A DNA stretch of 64,000 bases from Tridacna crocea (GCA_943736015.1 OX031063.1:45834672-45898671), one strand, 5' to 3'. Shown: positions 44,104 through 55,318, counted from the stretch's first letter. Notes: a model not told the origin generated them from the letters alone. Translations and numbers: made by a program.

Positions 44104-44865
44104 AAAAAAAACCACTGGAGTCCTCTCAGGAAAATAAAAACAATTACTTTTTGCAAGTAATTTCTTACTTAAAGCACATTGTCCTTACCATGACTCTTAC
44201 GCCTAGGAGCCTCTTCAAGGGTTCTTTATTATTACTACACAAGTTGACACTATTAATTTCAAAATGGAATAAAAAATCAAATTAGCCACAACAATTTGAT
44301 TGTTCAGATACAATAATTTCTTCTTTCTTTTAAAAAGAAAATTCTTGGTTTTATTCCTGACCTAAAAAAATCTTATGTAATAGTCTGAAAGGTTAAAACT
44401 AAATGGTGCGTTTAGTATTTTCTAAGATTTAGGCCGTGTGTAACTTAGGCTATGAGTATTGAATATGCCTTCCTTCTTTTACATAAATGAAAATTCACAT
44501 TTATAAAGAAACAAGTCCAGAAAATAATGGTTTCACTAAAGAAAAGTAAGGTCAATTCATGCAGTGCCACAAAACAAGAAACTGATTGTAACTACCTTCA
44601 ACAATAATTTGAAGTTTGACTGATTTCTTTTGGTTACATTAGTTTCAACACTATTTCAGTCTTATAGAGACAACTTTCCATTTATTTGTGTATGGCTTGG
44701 GTTTTACTAAGGCTAGGCTGATTCCACGCAATGTCTTGTCTATAGGCATTCCTACAAAATCCTGGCAAGTAGGTGAGGATAAAATCCGCGTTAACTCAAA
44801 CAACACATCCACCAATCAGCCACAGTCTCGCACAATCTCACTAAACAAATGAACAGGATTATAAT
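44104..44865. other. unassigned sequence
   Basis: No gene or recognised repeat. Confidence 0.35.
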
Positions 44866-45128
44866 TGGAGTGCAACACACGAAAAGGTGCATTCGGACAT
44901 TTGCGTAAAGTGTCGTCCCGGATTAGCCTGCGCAGTCCGCGCAGGCTAATCCGAGACGGCACTTTACGACTACATTAGATTTTGTGCTACAGTAGACTTG
45001 CGTAAAACAGAAAATCACATAAAAGCGGAAAGTGTCGTTTCGGATTAGCTTGTGCGGACTGTACACGCTGATCAGAGACGACATTTTACGCAAATGTCCG
45101 AATGACCCTTTTCGTGTGTTGCACTCCA
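44866..45128 (-). mobile_element. family 3 MITE, 263 bp
   Basis: Reverse complement of 35,014-35,276 with few differences. TGGAGTGCAACACACGAAAA end and its complement, and two internal hairpins. Confidence 0.9.
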
Positions 45129-45236
45129 TATTTCATAATAAAAAAAAGGTTGTATAGGTTAAAGCTTAGACCTTATATTCTGCGCTGTCTGAACTTAGAT
45201 TATCATTCACAGTTTAAAAAACTTAATAATTTCAAG

Positions 45237-45791
45237 TTCATTTTATGAGTATCACATAAAACACAGGGACCTACATGTAATATGAATATGCAAACTCACA
45301 TTTTTGGGTCCATTTCTATTCAGTCAAGAAATGCAGGTGTGAATAAGTACAAAGTAAAAAGTGGAATGTAGTCTCTCATACAATGAAAGCTACTGGTAGA
45401 GTGTGATAGGATTTTGACATTTTGTCAGTGATTATGTAAGTTTTATTAATTTACATATGGATGTAAATTCCTTTTTGAAGTTTTTGTGAATTTGAGTCAT
45501 ATTACATAATTGAACCACTGTGCAAAAAACAAACATGATGTAGCATGATGAGATACTTGAAACTCAATACTAACACTGATAAAATGGCTAGTCATAACTT
45601 CCAATGCAGTTTTGAGTCCTTTCACACTTTACCAGTAGCTTTCATTGTATGAGAGACTACATTCCACTTTTTACTTTGTACTTATTCACACCTGCATTTC
45701 TTGACTGAATAGAAATGGACCCAAAAATGTGAGTTTGCATATTCATATTACATGTAGGTCCCTATGTTTTATGTGATACTCATGAAATGAA
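45237..45791. repeat. inverted repeat, 175-bp arms and 206-bp spacer
   Basis: 45,237-45,411 and 45,618-45,791 are near-identical in inverted orientation (landmarks GACCTACATGTAATATGAAT, TCAGTCAAGAAATGCAGGTG, GTAGTCTCTCATACAATGAA). The spacer is AT-rich and unrelated. No coding and no target duplication seen. Confidence 0.88.
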
Positions 45792-45972
45792 TCCATTTTT
45801 ATGGTCTGAAGAAAAGAATTAAGATCATCAATCATCACCTGGAAGAACATAGTCCAGATATTATTTGCTTTTCAATATCTGCAAATCCCGGCCCTGGGTA
45901 CAGATGAAGCAGCCAAAATGGACCAAGATCACACTCAGAGTAACAAGTTACCATTCAAAGTAAAACTGACCT

Positions 45973-46171
45973 TTAAACATAATTAAAATGAAACTTCCAA
46001 GTCAGTGGTACAAACCTAAATATTTCTATTTCAAAGTTATTTTGGGGGGGAAGATACCTCCTTTCTGGGAAGGATAGATCAAAGATCAGATTGCTTGTTC
46101 AGTGCAATCTGATCTTAATCTATACTGTCTGCTAAAGGTCCTTGAGTAGCAAGTAGCAGGCTAAGAGTTAA
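45973..46171 (-). mobile_element. family 2 hairpin element
   Basis: Read on the minus strand it starts TTAACTCTTAGCCTGC, has the core AGATCAGATTGCAC hairpin, and ends ATTATGTTTAA. TTAA lies on both sides. Confidence 0.65.
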
Positions 46172-47382
46172 AGGAATTGGTCCCTCAAGATAAAGCTTTG
46201 AAAATTATAGGTATACTTTCATTCTGAGGTTTGAATTACTTGCTGTTTACATGAAGCACAGACTTTACAGTCTCTAGTATAGGTTCAATGAGCAGCAGTA
46301 CATCATAAATACATACTTTATTAAATGAAGTACATATACTTCCATCTCCAAGCATAATAAACATATCAAAGAATTTAAATCTACATGTCCAAATAGTAAG
46401 AAATATAGATCTAGACTATGATGTATTCCTGTGGACCCTATATCAAACATCTGTCTGAAAATTCTGCATTTTTTTTTTCTGCATAAAAGGTAACAAAATA
46501 AAATTAAAGCATATTAGAAGGACTATGAATAAACTTTTACACCTTGAAGGTAATTGAATATCTTAGGCTTAAAGTCTGTGATGTTAGGTTAAGATAGTGG
46601 ATGACTAGTTCTCAGGGAAGGACAAGATTTCCCATCGAAAATCCTCAGTATAAATTCAAGTCACGGGTTCGTACTTGATCGGGTCCGTTTTTGGCAAAGG
46701 ATTTCTTTATGTCCCATCGACGATTTGGACGAGAAAATTTGAAAGCAGTCTTGCATAAATTAGATGTCAGATATTCTTTTCTTAATATACTACAAGATCT
46801 TCATTGTTTTAAACGTTTCACATATATATTTCAAACAATGTGGAAATTCATCGTTAGTGCTTTACGAAAATGGGGGAGAGGGTAGAGCTCTAACAAGGTG
46901 CCGAATCGACTTCATGGGTTCTGTGTATTCGTTATCGAAAGGTGTTTAAATTATTTACGTCCAAATTCTAGGTAGTTATCTGAACAGTTATAGATATTTG
47001 ATATAAAACAGAATTTAAAAATGTAATATCAGTAAGGAATTACTGCTTTATCTCCTTGCTTATTTCGACAGCAGACGACACAAGTTGTGAATGAACATTT
47101 CTTGAACGAAAATGGGGACAGTCTGTGTAAACAATACTCATACGCATATGGCAACATTTAATGAAAAAAAATCTTTGTTGAAGTAGTTAGAGTGTTTCAG
47201 AATGACGATTTTTGTAGTTTTGTCGAAATTTCGATAAAGAAATCAAACATTATTTGTATGATTTGTTCTAGGTCAGAGCTGAATATCATTTGTAGATTTG
47301 TGTTGTTCGTCGTCAAAACTGAAATTGAGCGCGCATGCGTCGTTACGCATGAAGCATTTTGTTCCGGCCAAAACGATCACAG
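46172..47382. other. unassigned sequence
   Basis: No gene supported. Short overlapping plus-strand frames at 46,691-46,949 share no recognisable motif. Confidence 0.35.
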
Positions 47383-47414
47383 TTAGCGGATTTGCTATAT
47401 AGCAAATCCGCTAA
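47383..47414. repeat. 32-bp perfect palindrome
   Basis: TTAGCGGATTTGCTAT followed by its exact complement, no loop. Single occurrence in the window. Confidence 0.85.
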
Positions 47415-47866
47415 AAAGGTGCAATTTTGGGTATAAGATAACGGGATTGTCGTTCTGGAATCGGTAATTCTACCTACTTCATAAGATCAGTGGTGACATG
47501 ATCATATCTATAGATCTATTTGAATACGAAACCAAGTGATCAACCTTTGCTATTGATAATGTGGTATTCCTACAAGTCCATGCAAAACTCATGCCCAATA
47601 TCTAAAAGTACTATAAGAAGCTACTTGGCTCATTTAGGAAATACAATTGAAAAGCATATTTTTTTCTTTGCTGATGGCTAGGCAGCTTACTGCCACACTA
47701 AACTTATGGCTGAATGATTGCGGAAGTTTGCGGAGATTATGTAAATCTGAAAAAAGATCTATGTAAAAGCCTCTGATTTGTAAATCGTATGAAAATCGGA
47801 CAATAATTCTGTCACAATTCAAAGAAAACAAATCAAGTCCTTTCTGATTTAACCTGGCCTGATGAA

Positions 47867-47935
47867 GAGTACCAATGACAAAATTCTAGACTGATCTGAA
47901 TTGAAAGCATTTGCAGACGACAAATAAAATGTACA
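47867..47935 (-). mobile_element. TH1 half-element fragment
   Basis: GACAAAATTCTAGACTGATC, then GAATTGAAAGCATTTGCAG, then ACGACAAATAAAATG, the outer part of one TH1 half only. Confidence 0.5.
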
Positions 47936-47944
47936 AATGTATTG

Positions 47945-48140
47945 CCCTAACTCTCATATAATAGACGGAAGCTGCCGAGATTGGCCGAATAGCCTTTACG
48001 AAAACGTCGATGTTACACGATATTTCCCGATGAGTTAGAGACCCTTTGGCCCTAACTCTCATGTTAAAAGACGGAGGATACCGAAATTTAGCCGAATAGC
48101 CTTTACGAAAACTTCGAAGTTACACGATATTTACAGATGA
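47945..48140. repeat. about 106-bp tandem duplication
   Basis: CCCTAACTCTCAT begins two units (about 47,945 and 48,051). Both continue with CCGAATAGCCTTTACGAAAA and GTTACACGATATTT. Diverged. Confidence 0.75.
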
Positions 48141-48344
48141 AATACGGGTTGTAATCCCTATGCAATAAACCTCTCTGGCTGGACACTATTGCATAGGACA
48201 AGGGATGTAATTCTTTTAAAGTATTTGAGTGGATATGGAACGCTTTATCTACCTTGTTTCGACTCTCCCTCCGGCCCCTGCCCTGCCTCACCCGGTTTTT
48301 TAGAAGAGTTTTGGGAACCCATGCAGCTCAATGGTAAAAGTTAG

Positions 48345-48560
48345 TTCAAATATATTTACTAGTATTTTACATCGATTGAGAAACGATTTCTTACAACTTA
48401 TACTAATCTCTCTCGATTCTGCTTCCTGGGAACTACACCAGTACTTGCGCCGAATGTGTGGGCCAATGAAAAATCCCGACGTTGACACCCGCTCCCTGGT
48501 ATCGAACGCAGGACCTTACAAGGCCGATGCTCTACCTCACAATCATGGACACCAAACATA
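48345..48560 (-). repeat. tRNA-headed SINE, copy 3
   Basis: Same as 10,985-11,195 over its whole length (TTTTACATCGATTGAGAAAC, GGAACTACACCAGTACT, GGGCCAATGAAAAATCCC), with the tRNA-like head at the right end. Confidence 0.72.
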
Positions 48561-48907
48561 AGATTATTTAACAAGGGATAGTAAGTTTAAATTTCACATC
48601 ATCCAAATTTCTTCTATTAAAGGGTTTATACGGGTAAAATTTCACCATATCAGACTTTTTAGACAGAATAGAATAGGATCATGTAAATACAGTGTTACTA
48701 TGGACAATTTCTTCAATTCTACAATTTTCTATAAGTCTTGACATCAAACGCTTTCAATGAAGGAAAAGACTAAGAGGGCTACTCATTATATCCATTGATG
48801 AATAAATGAATAAACAACACTTCGCTGTTGAAGATCTGTCATTATTATTTATTAATTCATTAATTCATTTATTTTCACTTCAACTACCTTGCAATAACAC
48901 TCAATAC

Positions 48908-49085
48908 CACTCTTTACCAAAGGACAAAGTTTTGAACTGGTTTTGGTTGAAAGAAGTTGCAGACGACATTTCAGAAAGAGTTTAAATTGGAGAGAATGGA
49001 GTGAACACATATTGGGAAATTGAGAAACTACTTGTTACAAGCAATTTTTCATTTTACTACGTTTTCCAAAAATATCCTGCTGTAA
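48908..49085 (-). mobile_element. TH1 MITE, very diverged
   Basis: CACTCTTTACCAAAGGACAA, GTTGCAGACGACATTTCAG and a degraded centre CTACTTGTTACAAGCAAT remain. Confidence 0.5.
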
Positions 49086-49587
49086 AATCATGGCGTCACA
49101 TTTGCAATGGTATAAAACATGTAATATGGAACTAAAATAAACATAGAAAATGGATACATAGCAACTTCCCGTTATGTATCAAACATGTACTAGAGTCAGT
49201 TCGGACTTTCCCAGTTTAAAAACATCTTTATTGGGAAAAACAAAACAAATAGAAAAAAAAAAAAAAAAAACCACACACACACTCAACACCCTGAAACATT
49301 GCAGGAAAAGCACCACTCATATTTATTTATTTCACTTAAGCTATTACACCCGTAATGAGAAAAGCAATATCATGACACTAAAATCAGTACTGATTGGTAG
49401 TTCCGCCACTTGACAATCGTTGCCAAACGAATATTAGATATTCATTCAGCAAAGATCATCAGGTGACGGAACCACTTTTCAGTAATCGACATCCGCCAAT
49501 TAATCATTTTCTCGAATTCATTAGGTTTGTAATAAATTACCTTTAAATACCAATAATATACTACATTCCAATTGTTAATATCATTTA
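49086..49587. other. unassigned sequence
   Basis: An 18-base A run lies near 49,255. No gene. Confidence 0.35.
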
Positions 49588-49731
49588 AGAAATGAAGAGA
49601 ATTTTTTTGTTTTCATGGAGGTATGAAAAAAAAACTAATCACACTGAAGCGGTTTCATACAAAAGTGTGATTAGGTTTTTTTTTTCATACCTCCATGAAA
49701 ACAAAAAAAAAAAAAAAAAATTCTCTTCATT
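49588..49731. repeat. long near-perfect hairpin
   Basis: AATGAAGAGAATTTTTTT, CATGGAGGTATGAAAAAAA and CTAATCACAC face their complements over arms of about 58-65 bp, around a loop of about 20 bases. The right arm's A run is longer. Single copy here. If transcribed it would be a strong RNA hairpin. Confidence 0.88.
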
Positions 49732-49906
49732 CCTTATAATTCAATATCACAGACAACAAATATGCACTTGAAAAATACTAACTGCTTTTTTCATTGAAAA
49801 TCTAACATTGCGTATTTATTCAATGTCCATTTCATTCATAATTCCTAGTGCGGTAAAACTGCTGGTTCATGACGTAACAATGAAGTAAATTCATGACGTC
49901 ATCATA

Positions 49907-49941
49907 CGGGCGGAAAGGCCGCGAAGCGGCCTTGGAGCCCG
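49907..49941. repeat. GC-rich hairpin
   Basis: GGCCGC GAA GCGGCC stem-loop inside a CGGGC...GCCCG outer stem, in otherwise AT-rich DNA. Confidence 0.65.
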
Positions 49942-50245
49942 TCTATAGGTAACACGTACGTGTACCAGTCTACAAAATCCCACTAGGCTAGGGAAAAAAA
50001 AAATCCGAGAAGTTGCAAAGACGTACAGGGAATATCTCGGTTTTCTAGGTGCGGTTACAATGGTAGAGTCACGCGCAAATTTCTTTCGAAAAGGTGGGGG
50101 GGGGGGGGGGGACCGTAAACATCACTCGGGAAATATCGGCGATTTGGTTAACACATACTGGACGTATCTGGGATCTCTTGCATATTCGAATATCTGTCTC
50201 CAAATCAATGTAAATTTGCGTCACAGCAGTCATTTGTCATTAACA
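49942..50245. promoter_or_regulatory. possible 5' flank of the exon candidate
   Basis: CpG-containing sequence and a run of about 17 G lie upstream of the candidate start at 50,246. No TATA box is certain. Functional assignment is inference. Confidence 0.2.
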
Positions 50246-50437
50246 ATGGATAGAGAAATTTCTTTTGCCGAATTTAATGAAGTTTTGAGTAAAGTCAATT
50301 TACAGAATACGTGTTCGAGAGATTCCGGTTCATGTTACGGAATTGGCCGAGTGACGAGAGTGTTTACCAATAGATACGGGATTTCCCAGAGCTTTCCTTA
50401 CCGGCATTGCACTTCAGTAGCCCTTGGCCTTACCCAG
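50246..50437 (+). CDS. candidate first coding exon, unknown protein
   Basis: AACAATGG is a good start context. The frame runs exactly 64 codons (M-D-R-E-I-S-F-A-E-F... to ...G-L-T-Q) to CAG|GTAAGA, a consensus splice donor, in phase 0. The open frame also extends 62 codons upstream to an ATG at 50,060, through a poly-Gly stretch made by a G run; I prefer the inner start. The peptide has balanced composition with several Cys and matches no domain I recognise. A possible acceptor with a pyrimidine tract (TTATTTCTTTCAG) ends at 53,694, but the frame then closes after three codons. The supposed intron would contain much of the giant palindrome. It could be a genuine gene start or chance. Confidence 0.4.
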
Positions 50438-50794
50438 GTAAGATAAGAATGTCGGTGTTTTATCTTTTAACTTTCTAAATGTTTATTTTGTCATCATCAC
50501 TTTCATGAACATACGCGCCTGCAAACTTGCAAATAAATATGTAAAGAAGGGAAGCGACTCTACGCAAATTATCTAATGACCACCATTTTCTTACACAGTA
50601 TGTATTTTTCTATGTTGTTGCAACTACACGCTAGATTTGCGTAATTTATGTAAGCAGAAAAAATGTAACACGATTATTGCAGTTATTGCACTGTTTGCAT
50701 AGGTACTGGTACTGAAGAAAACCTAGAGTTGATGACGATATTGAAATTGGTTTTCGTGTACCATGAAACACTGCTCAGGTCACCGGTTTTTTCT

Positions 50795-50870
50795 CCTTTA
50801 CCCACAATGTTTTCATAAGGCTTCTCTCATAGGGTTATTTAAAGTCAGGGTTGTGTGGGGAAGGGGTTAA
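50795..50870 (-). mobile_element. half TH1 at the outer edge of the left arm
   Basis: It runs from the middle of the TH1 palindrome (CTTTACCCACAATG) to the GGAAGGGGTTAA end. The other half is absent. The equivalent half lies at 61,436-61,511 in the right arm, so arm homology stops in a TH1 centre. Confidence 0.75.
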
Positions 50871-51137
50871 GAGTTTACATCTGCACCAATCTGAATGTCT
50901 ACAATTAAAAACATTGTGACAAGTACAGATAGGCCTATTATTTTCTCCTTTTGTCACAATGTTTTCAATAAGGATGCAGAGGCAGGGGAAAAAAAGCCAT
51001 GGCTTGAATTTTGTTGATCTCCAAATAATTTTATAACTAGCCGAGGTTGATAAAATGTTATTTTTTTTATTTTCAAAGCCACCCCAAACTTCAGTATCTC
51101 ATGACTGAATATATATCTAGATCTGGTATGACTTTTT

Positions 51138-51366
51138 TTAAACTCTTTACCACACAATACGGGCTTTTCACATCCCCAAGAAAAAAGCCTTTTGAAAACA
51201 TTGTGGGAAAAGGAGAAAAAGCTAGTAACCAGCATTTTCTTCTTTTCTCACAATCTTTTGTACTCTTCCCAAAACAAATTTCAATTTTTGGGCAACATTT
51301 ATTTTGTTGTCTGCAAATGCATTCAGTTTTGGCTGTCTACAATTTTGTCATTTGGTAAAGAGTTAA
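51138..51366 (+). mobile_element. TH1 MITE insertion unique to left arm (1)
   Basis: TTAAACTCTTTACCACAC and GGTAAAGAGTTAA ends, TTAA on both sides. The mirrored site in the right arm (59,880-59,883) has one TTAA in matching flanks (CATACTAG on one side, AACACTG on the other). Confidence 0.9.
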
Positions 51367-52481
51367 CAGTGTTTTATGCCATTTTCAACATTATTGAATA
51401 TAGATCTAGTATGACATTTCTTTAAAAGTGTTTTATGCCATTTTCAACATTATTTCAGACATATTATGGTAACAGCTAACACATATGAAAGAGAAGTATG
51501 ACAGAATTTATAGAATTGTATTTCCATAAAGTGACAAAAATGCTGTTGAAAGTTGACAGAGGTAAGAATGGTTCAGAAGTAAGTCATGTAAACAGATAAA
51601 ACACCAATATATATTGTTGTAACTTGTAAGGGATGAGGGATTTATCTTTGATTTAAAACCAGAGATGACAGCAGTCGTTTCTTTGATGACCGCAATAAAA
51701 TAAAATGCATTTTCTCTCCGACGTAATCTGTGCAACCTTCAAACAGTTTGGGACAATATTTAGTATGAAAATACAAGTTTAAAATAAATATGAAATGGAT
51801 TTAAAATAGCTGAAAAATTAGTGCATGTATACTCCTTTTCTAGAATCAAATTAGTTCAACTTGAAAGCATTTGCAGGTGACAAATGTGCCTCAAACAATT
51901 GGTTTTGTCATTGAAAGGATAGAAAGAAATTTATTTTCAGCAAATTAATTCAATTTTGACAAATCTCAAATTTTGTCATAAATTATAGTGAAGAATTTAC
52001 CATAGAAATGATTTGCAAAGGCCTGTTTGGGGATGTCACATGATAAGTTTTACATGTGTATTATGTGGGATCACATTCAAATACATGTAGTTACAGTGAT
52101 GTTATTTTCTATCTCATGAAGGTAGACAGATTTCACGACTGAAAAATGACTGTTGCCTTATTCAACCTTTGAAGGGCTACACTCAGATTGCATTGCTAAT
52201 ACAGAAAATTCAAAATGAGCAGTTTTATCTTGAATCCACAATTTGCTTCTTTGCTAAATATTATGGAAAAACAGCTTTGAAATCACAGTATATGCGGCTT
52301 TAGTTGAGATGTAGAATATCCATTTTATTTGTGTAGCACGATCAGTATTTCACAAGTAATTCCAACTTGCAGTAGAAAAGTTAAATTTACACTAGTATGC
52401 ATTGAGCTGCTAGGTTTAGGCAGTACATGTATTTCTTATACTTAACCATAGTATTTTAACCATGCTGTCTGAAAAGGGGGA

Positions 52482-52709
52482 TTAACCCTTTACCAAACTG
52501 CAAAATTTTGTATTGGTCCAAATTGAAAGCATTTGCAGACAACAAAATAAATGTGAATCAAACATTGAAAACTGATTTGGGTAGTGTATAAAACATTGTG
52601 GGAAAGGAAAAATCCTGGCTACCAGCATTTTCTCCTTTTCCCACAATGTTTTCAAAGGTTTTCCTTCTCAGGATCATTAAAAGTTGAGATTGTGTGATAA
52701 AGAGTTAAT
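52482..52709 (-). mobile_element. TH1 MITE shared by both arms, left copy
   Basis: TTAACCCTTTACCAAAC to GATAAAGAGTTAA, with the palindrome mostly intact. Its partner is 58,537-58,734, so it predates the arm duplication. Confidence 0.88.
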
Positions 52710-52727
52710 GCATCTGCAAAAAGTATC

Positions 52728-52788
52728 GACCAAGGTCAGCCTACACAGTCTGTGCAGTCCTCGCAGGCTGACCTGGGTTGAAACGTTT
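52728..52788. repeat. small hairpin repeat, left-arm copy
   Basis: GACCAAGGTCAGCCTAC...GCAGGCTGACCTGGGT. The partner in the right arm is 58,468-58,522, and a scrap occurs at 39,065. Confidence 0.65.
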
Positions 52789-52920
52789 TGCTATCAGTCA
52801 ATTTTCAGCCTATCAATGGACCATTCTGCAATCTGATTTATTCAGTTGGTAGACAAAATTGGTTTTATGGATCCATATTCATGATATGACTTGTTTAGTA
52901 AAAAGGATCACAGAGAAGCA

Positions 52921-53141
52921 TTAATCCTTCATCAAACAATCCCTGGTTTTATTGAAACTGGGGAAGAAAGTCTTTGAAGACATTGTAGGTAAAGGAGAAT
53001 CGCTTATTACTGTTAATTTCTCCATTACCACAACATTTTATAAACTAAGTAACTTTAGCTCATTGGTATCATTTTTGAATTTGTCGCCTAAAGATGCTTT
53101 CAACTTGGATATGTGCAAATCTTGTCACTTGGGACAGTGTT
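52921..53141 (+). mobile_element. old TH1 MITE shared by both arms, left copy
   Basis: Starts TTAATCCTTCATCAAACAAT. The weak centre ATCGCTTATTACTGTTAAT is degraded. Partner 58,117-58,325. Confidence 0.6.
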
Positions 53142-53371
53142 TCTTTTGCCCAAACAATACATTTATTACAAACTATGCCATGAAAAAATGTGCCTCAGAC
53201 ATTTTTATTTAGAAAATCCAGTCTAACTGGAATTGTCTTTGACCAAAGTAAAAAGAAAAATAAAGGTCAAGAAATCTTAATCTCTAAAAATATATGTAGA
53301 ATATTGCTCACTTTTGTGAAATATGTAGTTAGATATATCTATACCAGAAAAAAAAAATTGTTTTTTTTTCT

Positions 53372-53600
53372 TTAACCCTTTCCCAAACGACAAACTTTTG
53401 GACTAGACCAAATTGAAAGCATTTGCAGACAACAATTCACCTCTTGCTGAAAAGATGATTTCTGTCTATGATAGGGTAGAAAACATTGTGGGAAAAGGAG
53501 AAAATGCTAGTTACCAGCATTTTCTCCTTTTCCCACAATGTTTTCAAAAGGCTATTATTCCAGACCCATAAAAACCAGGGATTGTTTGGGAAAGGGTTAA
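53372..53600 (-). mobile_element. TH1 MITE insertion unique to left arm (2)
   Basis: TTAACCCTTTCCCAAACG and TTTGGGAAAGGGTTAA ends and a nearly perfect palindrome. The right arm at 57,891-57,894 has TTAC in continuous flanks (GTTTACTTGC on one side, AGAAAA on the other), an empty site with one base changed. Same subtype as 6,357-6,585. Confidence 0.92.
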
Positions 53601-53967
53601 GCAGGTAAACACAAGGAGAAGCTCACAGACAACCATGAGCTTTACACAATTACATGCTGCTTCTCTAATATTTCAAAATTTTTATTTCTTTCAGGTGCTT
53701 GCATAAAATTACAAGTTTGAACATTCTGGAGCCTAGATAAAGAAACAGTCAACTACCAGAGAGTTTGTGAAGTGAAAGTGATCATTGACTAATTAGCAAC
53801 TAACTATACCATTAGTCGAAATGGACCTTCTTTTAGAACCCTAATCAAAACTGTATGATAAAAAGAGCATTTGCTTGAATATACATTAAAAAGAACACAC
53901 TGTAGTCCCTTTTCTCACAAATACTTTTGTTAGCTGTGTTGCAAATCACTCTTTACAGAATTATAGC

Positions 53968-54407
53968 TTAACTCTTTACCATATGGAAAATTATAGCCTT
54001 GTTCAAAGTGAAACCAATTGCAATCATCAAAATAAATTAAACTCGACAACTGAAATTTGTTTGGGGAAGGGCATAGAACAGTGTAAGAAAAGGAGAAAAT
54101 GCTCACCAGCAATTTCTTCTTTTCACACAATGTTTTCAAGAGCCATCTTCCTTAGGGTCTGGGATTTTGCTGAACCCATTACCACACAATCCCTACTTTT
54201 GACAACCCTGAGAAAGAAACCTTTAGAAAACATTGTGGGAAAAGGAGAAAATGCTGGTAGCCAGCATTTTCTCCTTTTCCCACAATGTTTTCTACCCTTC
54301 ACAAAACAGATTTCAAATTTTCATTCACTTTTATTTTGTTGTCTGCAAATGCTTTTGATTTGGACAAGTCTAAAATATTATTGTTTGGTAATGGGTTAAA
54401 GGGTTAA
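53968..54407 (-). mobile_element. old TH1 MITE interrupted by a younger TH1
   Basis: Starts TTAACTCTTTACCATATGG and ends AGGGTTAA at 54,407. The insertion at 54,171-54,399 sits inside its right terminal region. The uninterrupted partner is 57,157-57,365. Confidence 0.82.
54171..54399 (+). mobile_element. TH1 MITE insertion unique to left arm (3), nested
   Basis: Left flank TGAA (TTAA mutated), then CCCATTACCACAC; right GGTAATGGGTTAA. Perfect palindrome around GCTGGTAGCCAGC. The right arm keeps the uninterrupted TTAA at 57,165-57,168. Confidence 0.92.
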
Positions 54408-54999
54408 TAGACTTCAACCGCAGAATATTGTAAAAATGCTGCAAAAGGAGGTACATGTAATGTAATTGTCAAAAGCAACTGCTCCTTTTCCAATGTTTAT
54501 GCAAATAGAATCATTGCAGATTATTTCTCACATGTGCTAAAAGATCTAGTTTGTGAGGCATAGTAGCCCATTGTGAGTGGAAGCTCTGTATTTTACCTGT
54601 ACAGTGTGTACAGTAATGAGTTAAACTGTAATAACTGGAAACGAATTGGTCTGCATAATTCTATATATTATTTAAGAACAAAAAAATGCAATCTATGAAA
54701 GAAAAAGAAAGTTGGCTAATAGATTTTTATCTTAAACATGTCCTATTACTTTTTCAACCTTGCCCTTGCCTGTTTAACTCAAAGTCCCATGTTGGCACAA
54801 CCCTGAAGGTATCTGAAAATATTATGTCCTGGTTCAAAAGTAATAGAAGGCACATAGACATGGATGGTCAAAAAGACAAATTTACAATATTGCTATCATG
54901 TGATCTAAAACAAAAGGATTTGTCATAACCCAAATACAGTTTTACATGATCACAGCTACTCATGTATCAAAAACAGAAAATAATCATGTGTGGTGCATT

Positions 55000-55067
55000 T
55001 AATTTCTGATCTGCAGACTTTCTCAATTTGGTTTAGTCCAAAATTTTGTTGTTTGGGAAAGGGTTAA
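55000..55067 (+). mobile_element. TH1 half-element, left-arm copy
   Basis: CTGCAGACTTTCTCAATTTG to GTTTGGGAAAGGGTTAA. Partner 56,484-56,560, so the truncation predates the arms. Confidence 0.65.
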
Positions 55068-55120
55068 ACAGTGCTTTTCCTTGTCAAACATTTTTTTCTA
55101 CTGCAAGTTAATGGAGCCAC

Positions 55121-55318
55121 ATAATATCCCTTTACCACATTATGATACTCTTAATGCCCCTGAAGGAGAATGCTAGTTACCAGTATTGTCTCCTTTTTCC
55201 ACAGTGTTTTGTACCCAATCAAAGAAAAATATTTTTTTATGAGCCAGATGGAAACTGTCATCTGCAAATGCTTTCAATTCAGACAAGTCTGAAATTTTGT
55301 AGAGTGGTAAAGGATTAG
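55121..55318 (+). mobile_element. TH1 MITE shared by both arms, left copy
   Basis: TAATATCCCTTTACCACAT start, GAGTGGTAAAGGATTAG end. About 35 bases of the first half are deleted compared with partner 56,197-56,426. Confidence 0.75.

Noticed and set aside
50060-50245. Upstream extension of the exon candidate (62 codons)
   Set aside because: The frame passes through a G homopolymer giving poly-Gly, and the inner ATG has the better context.
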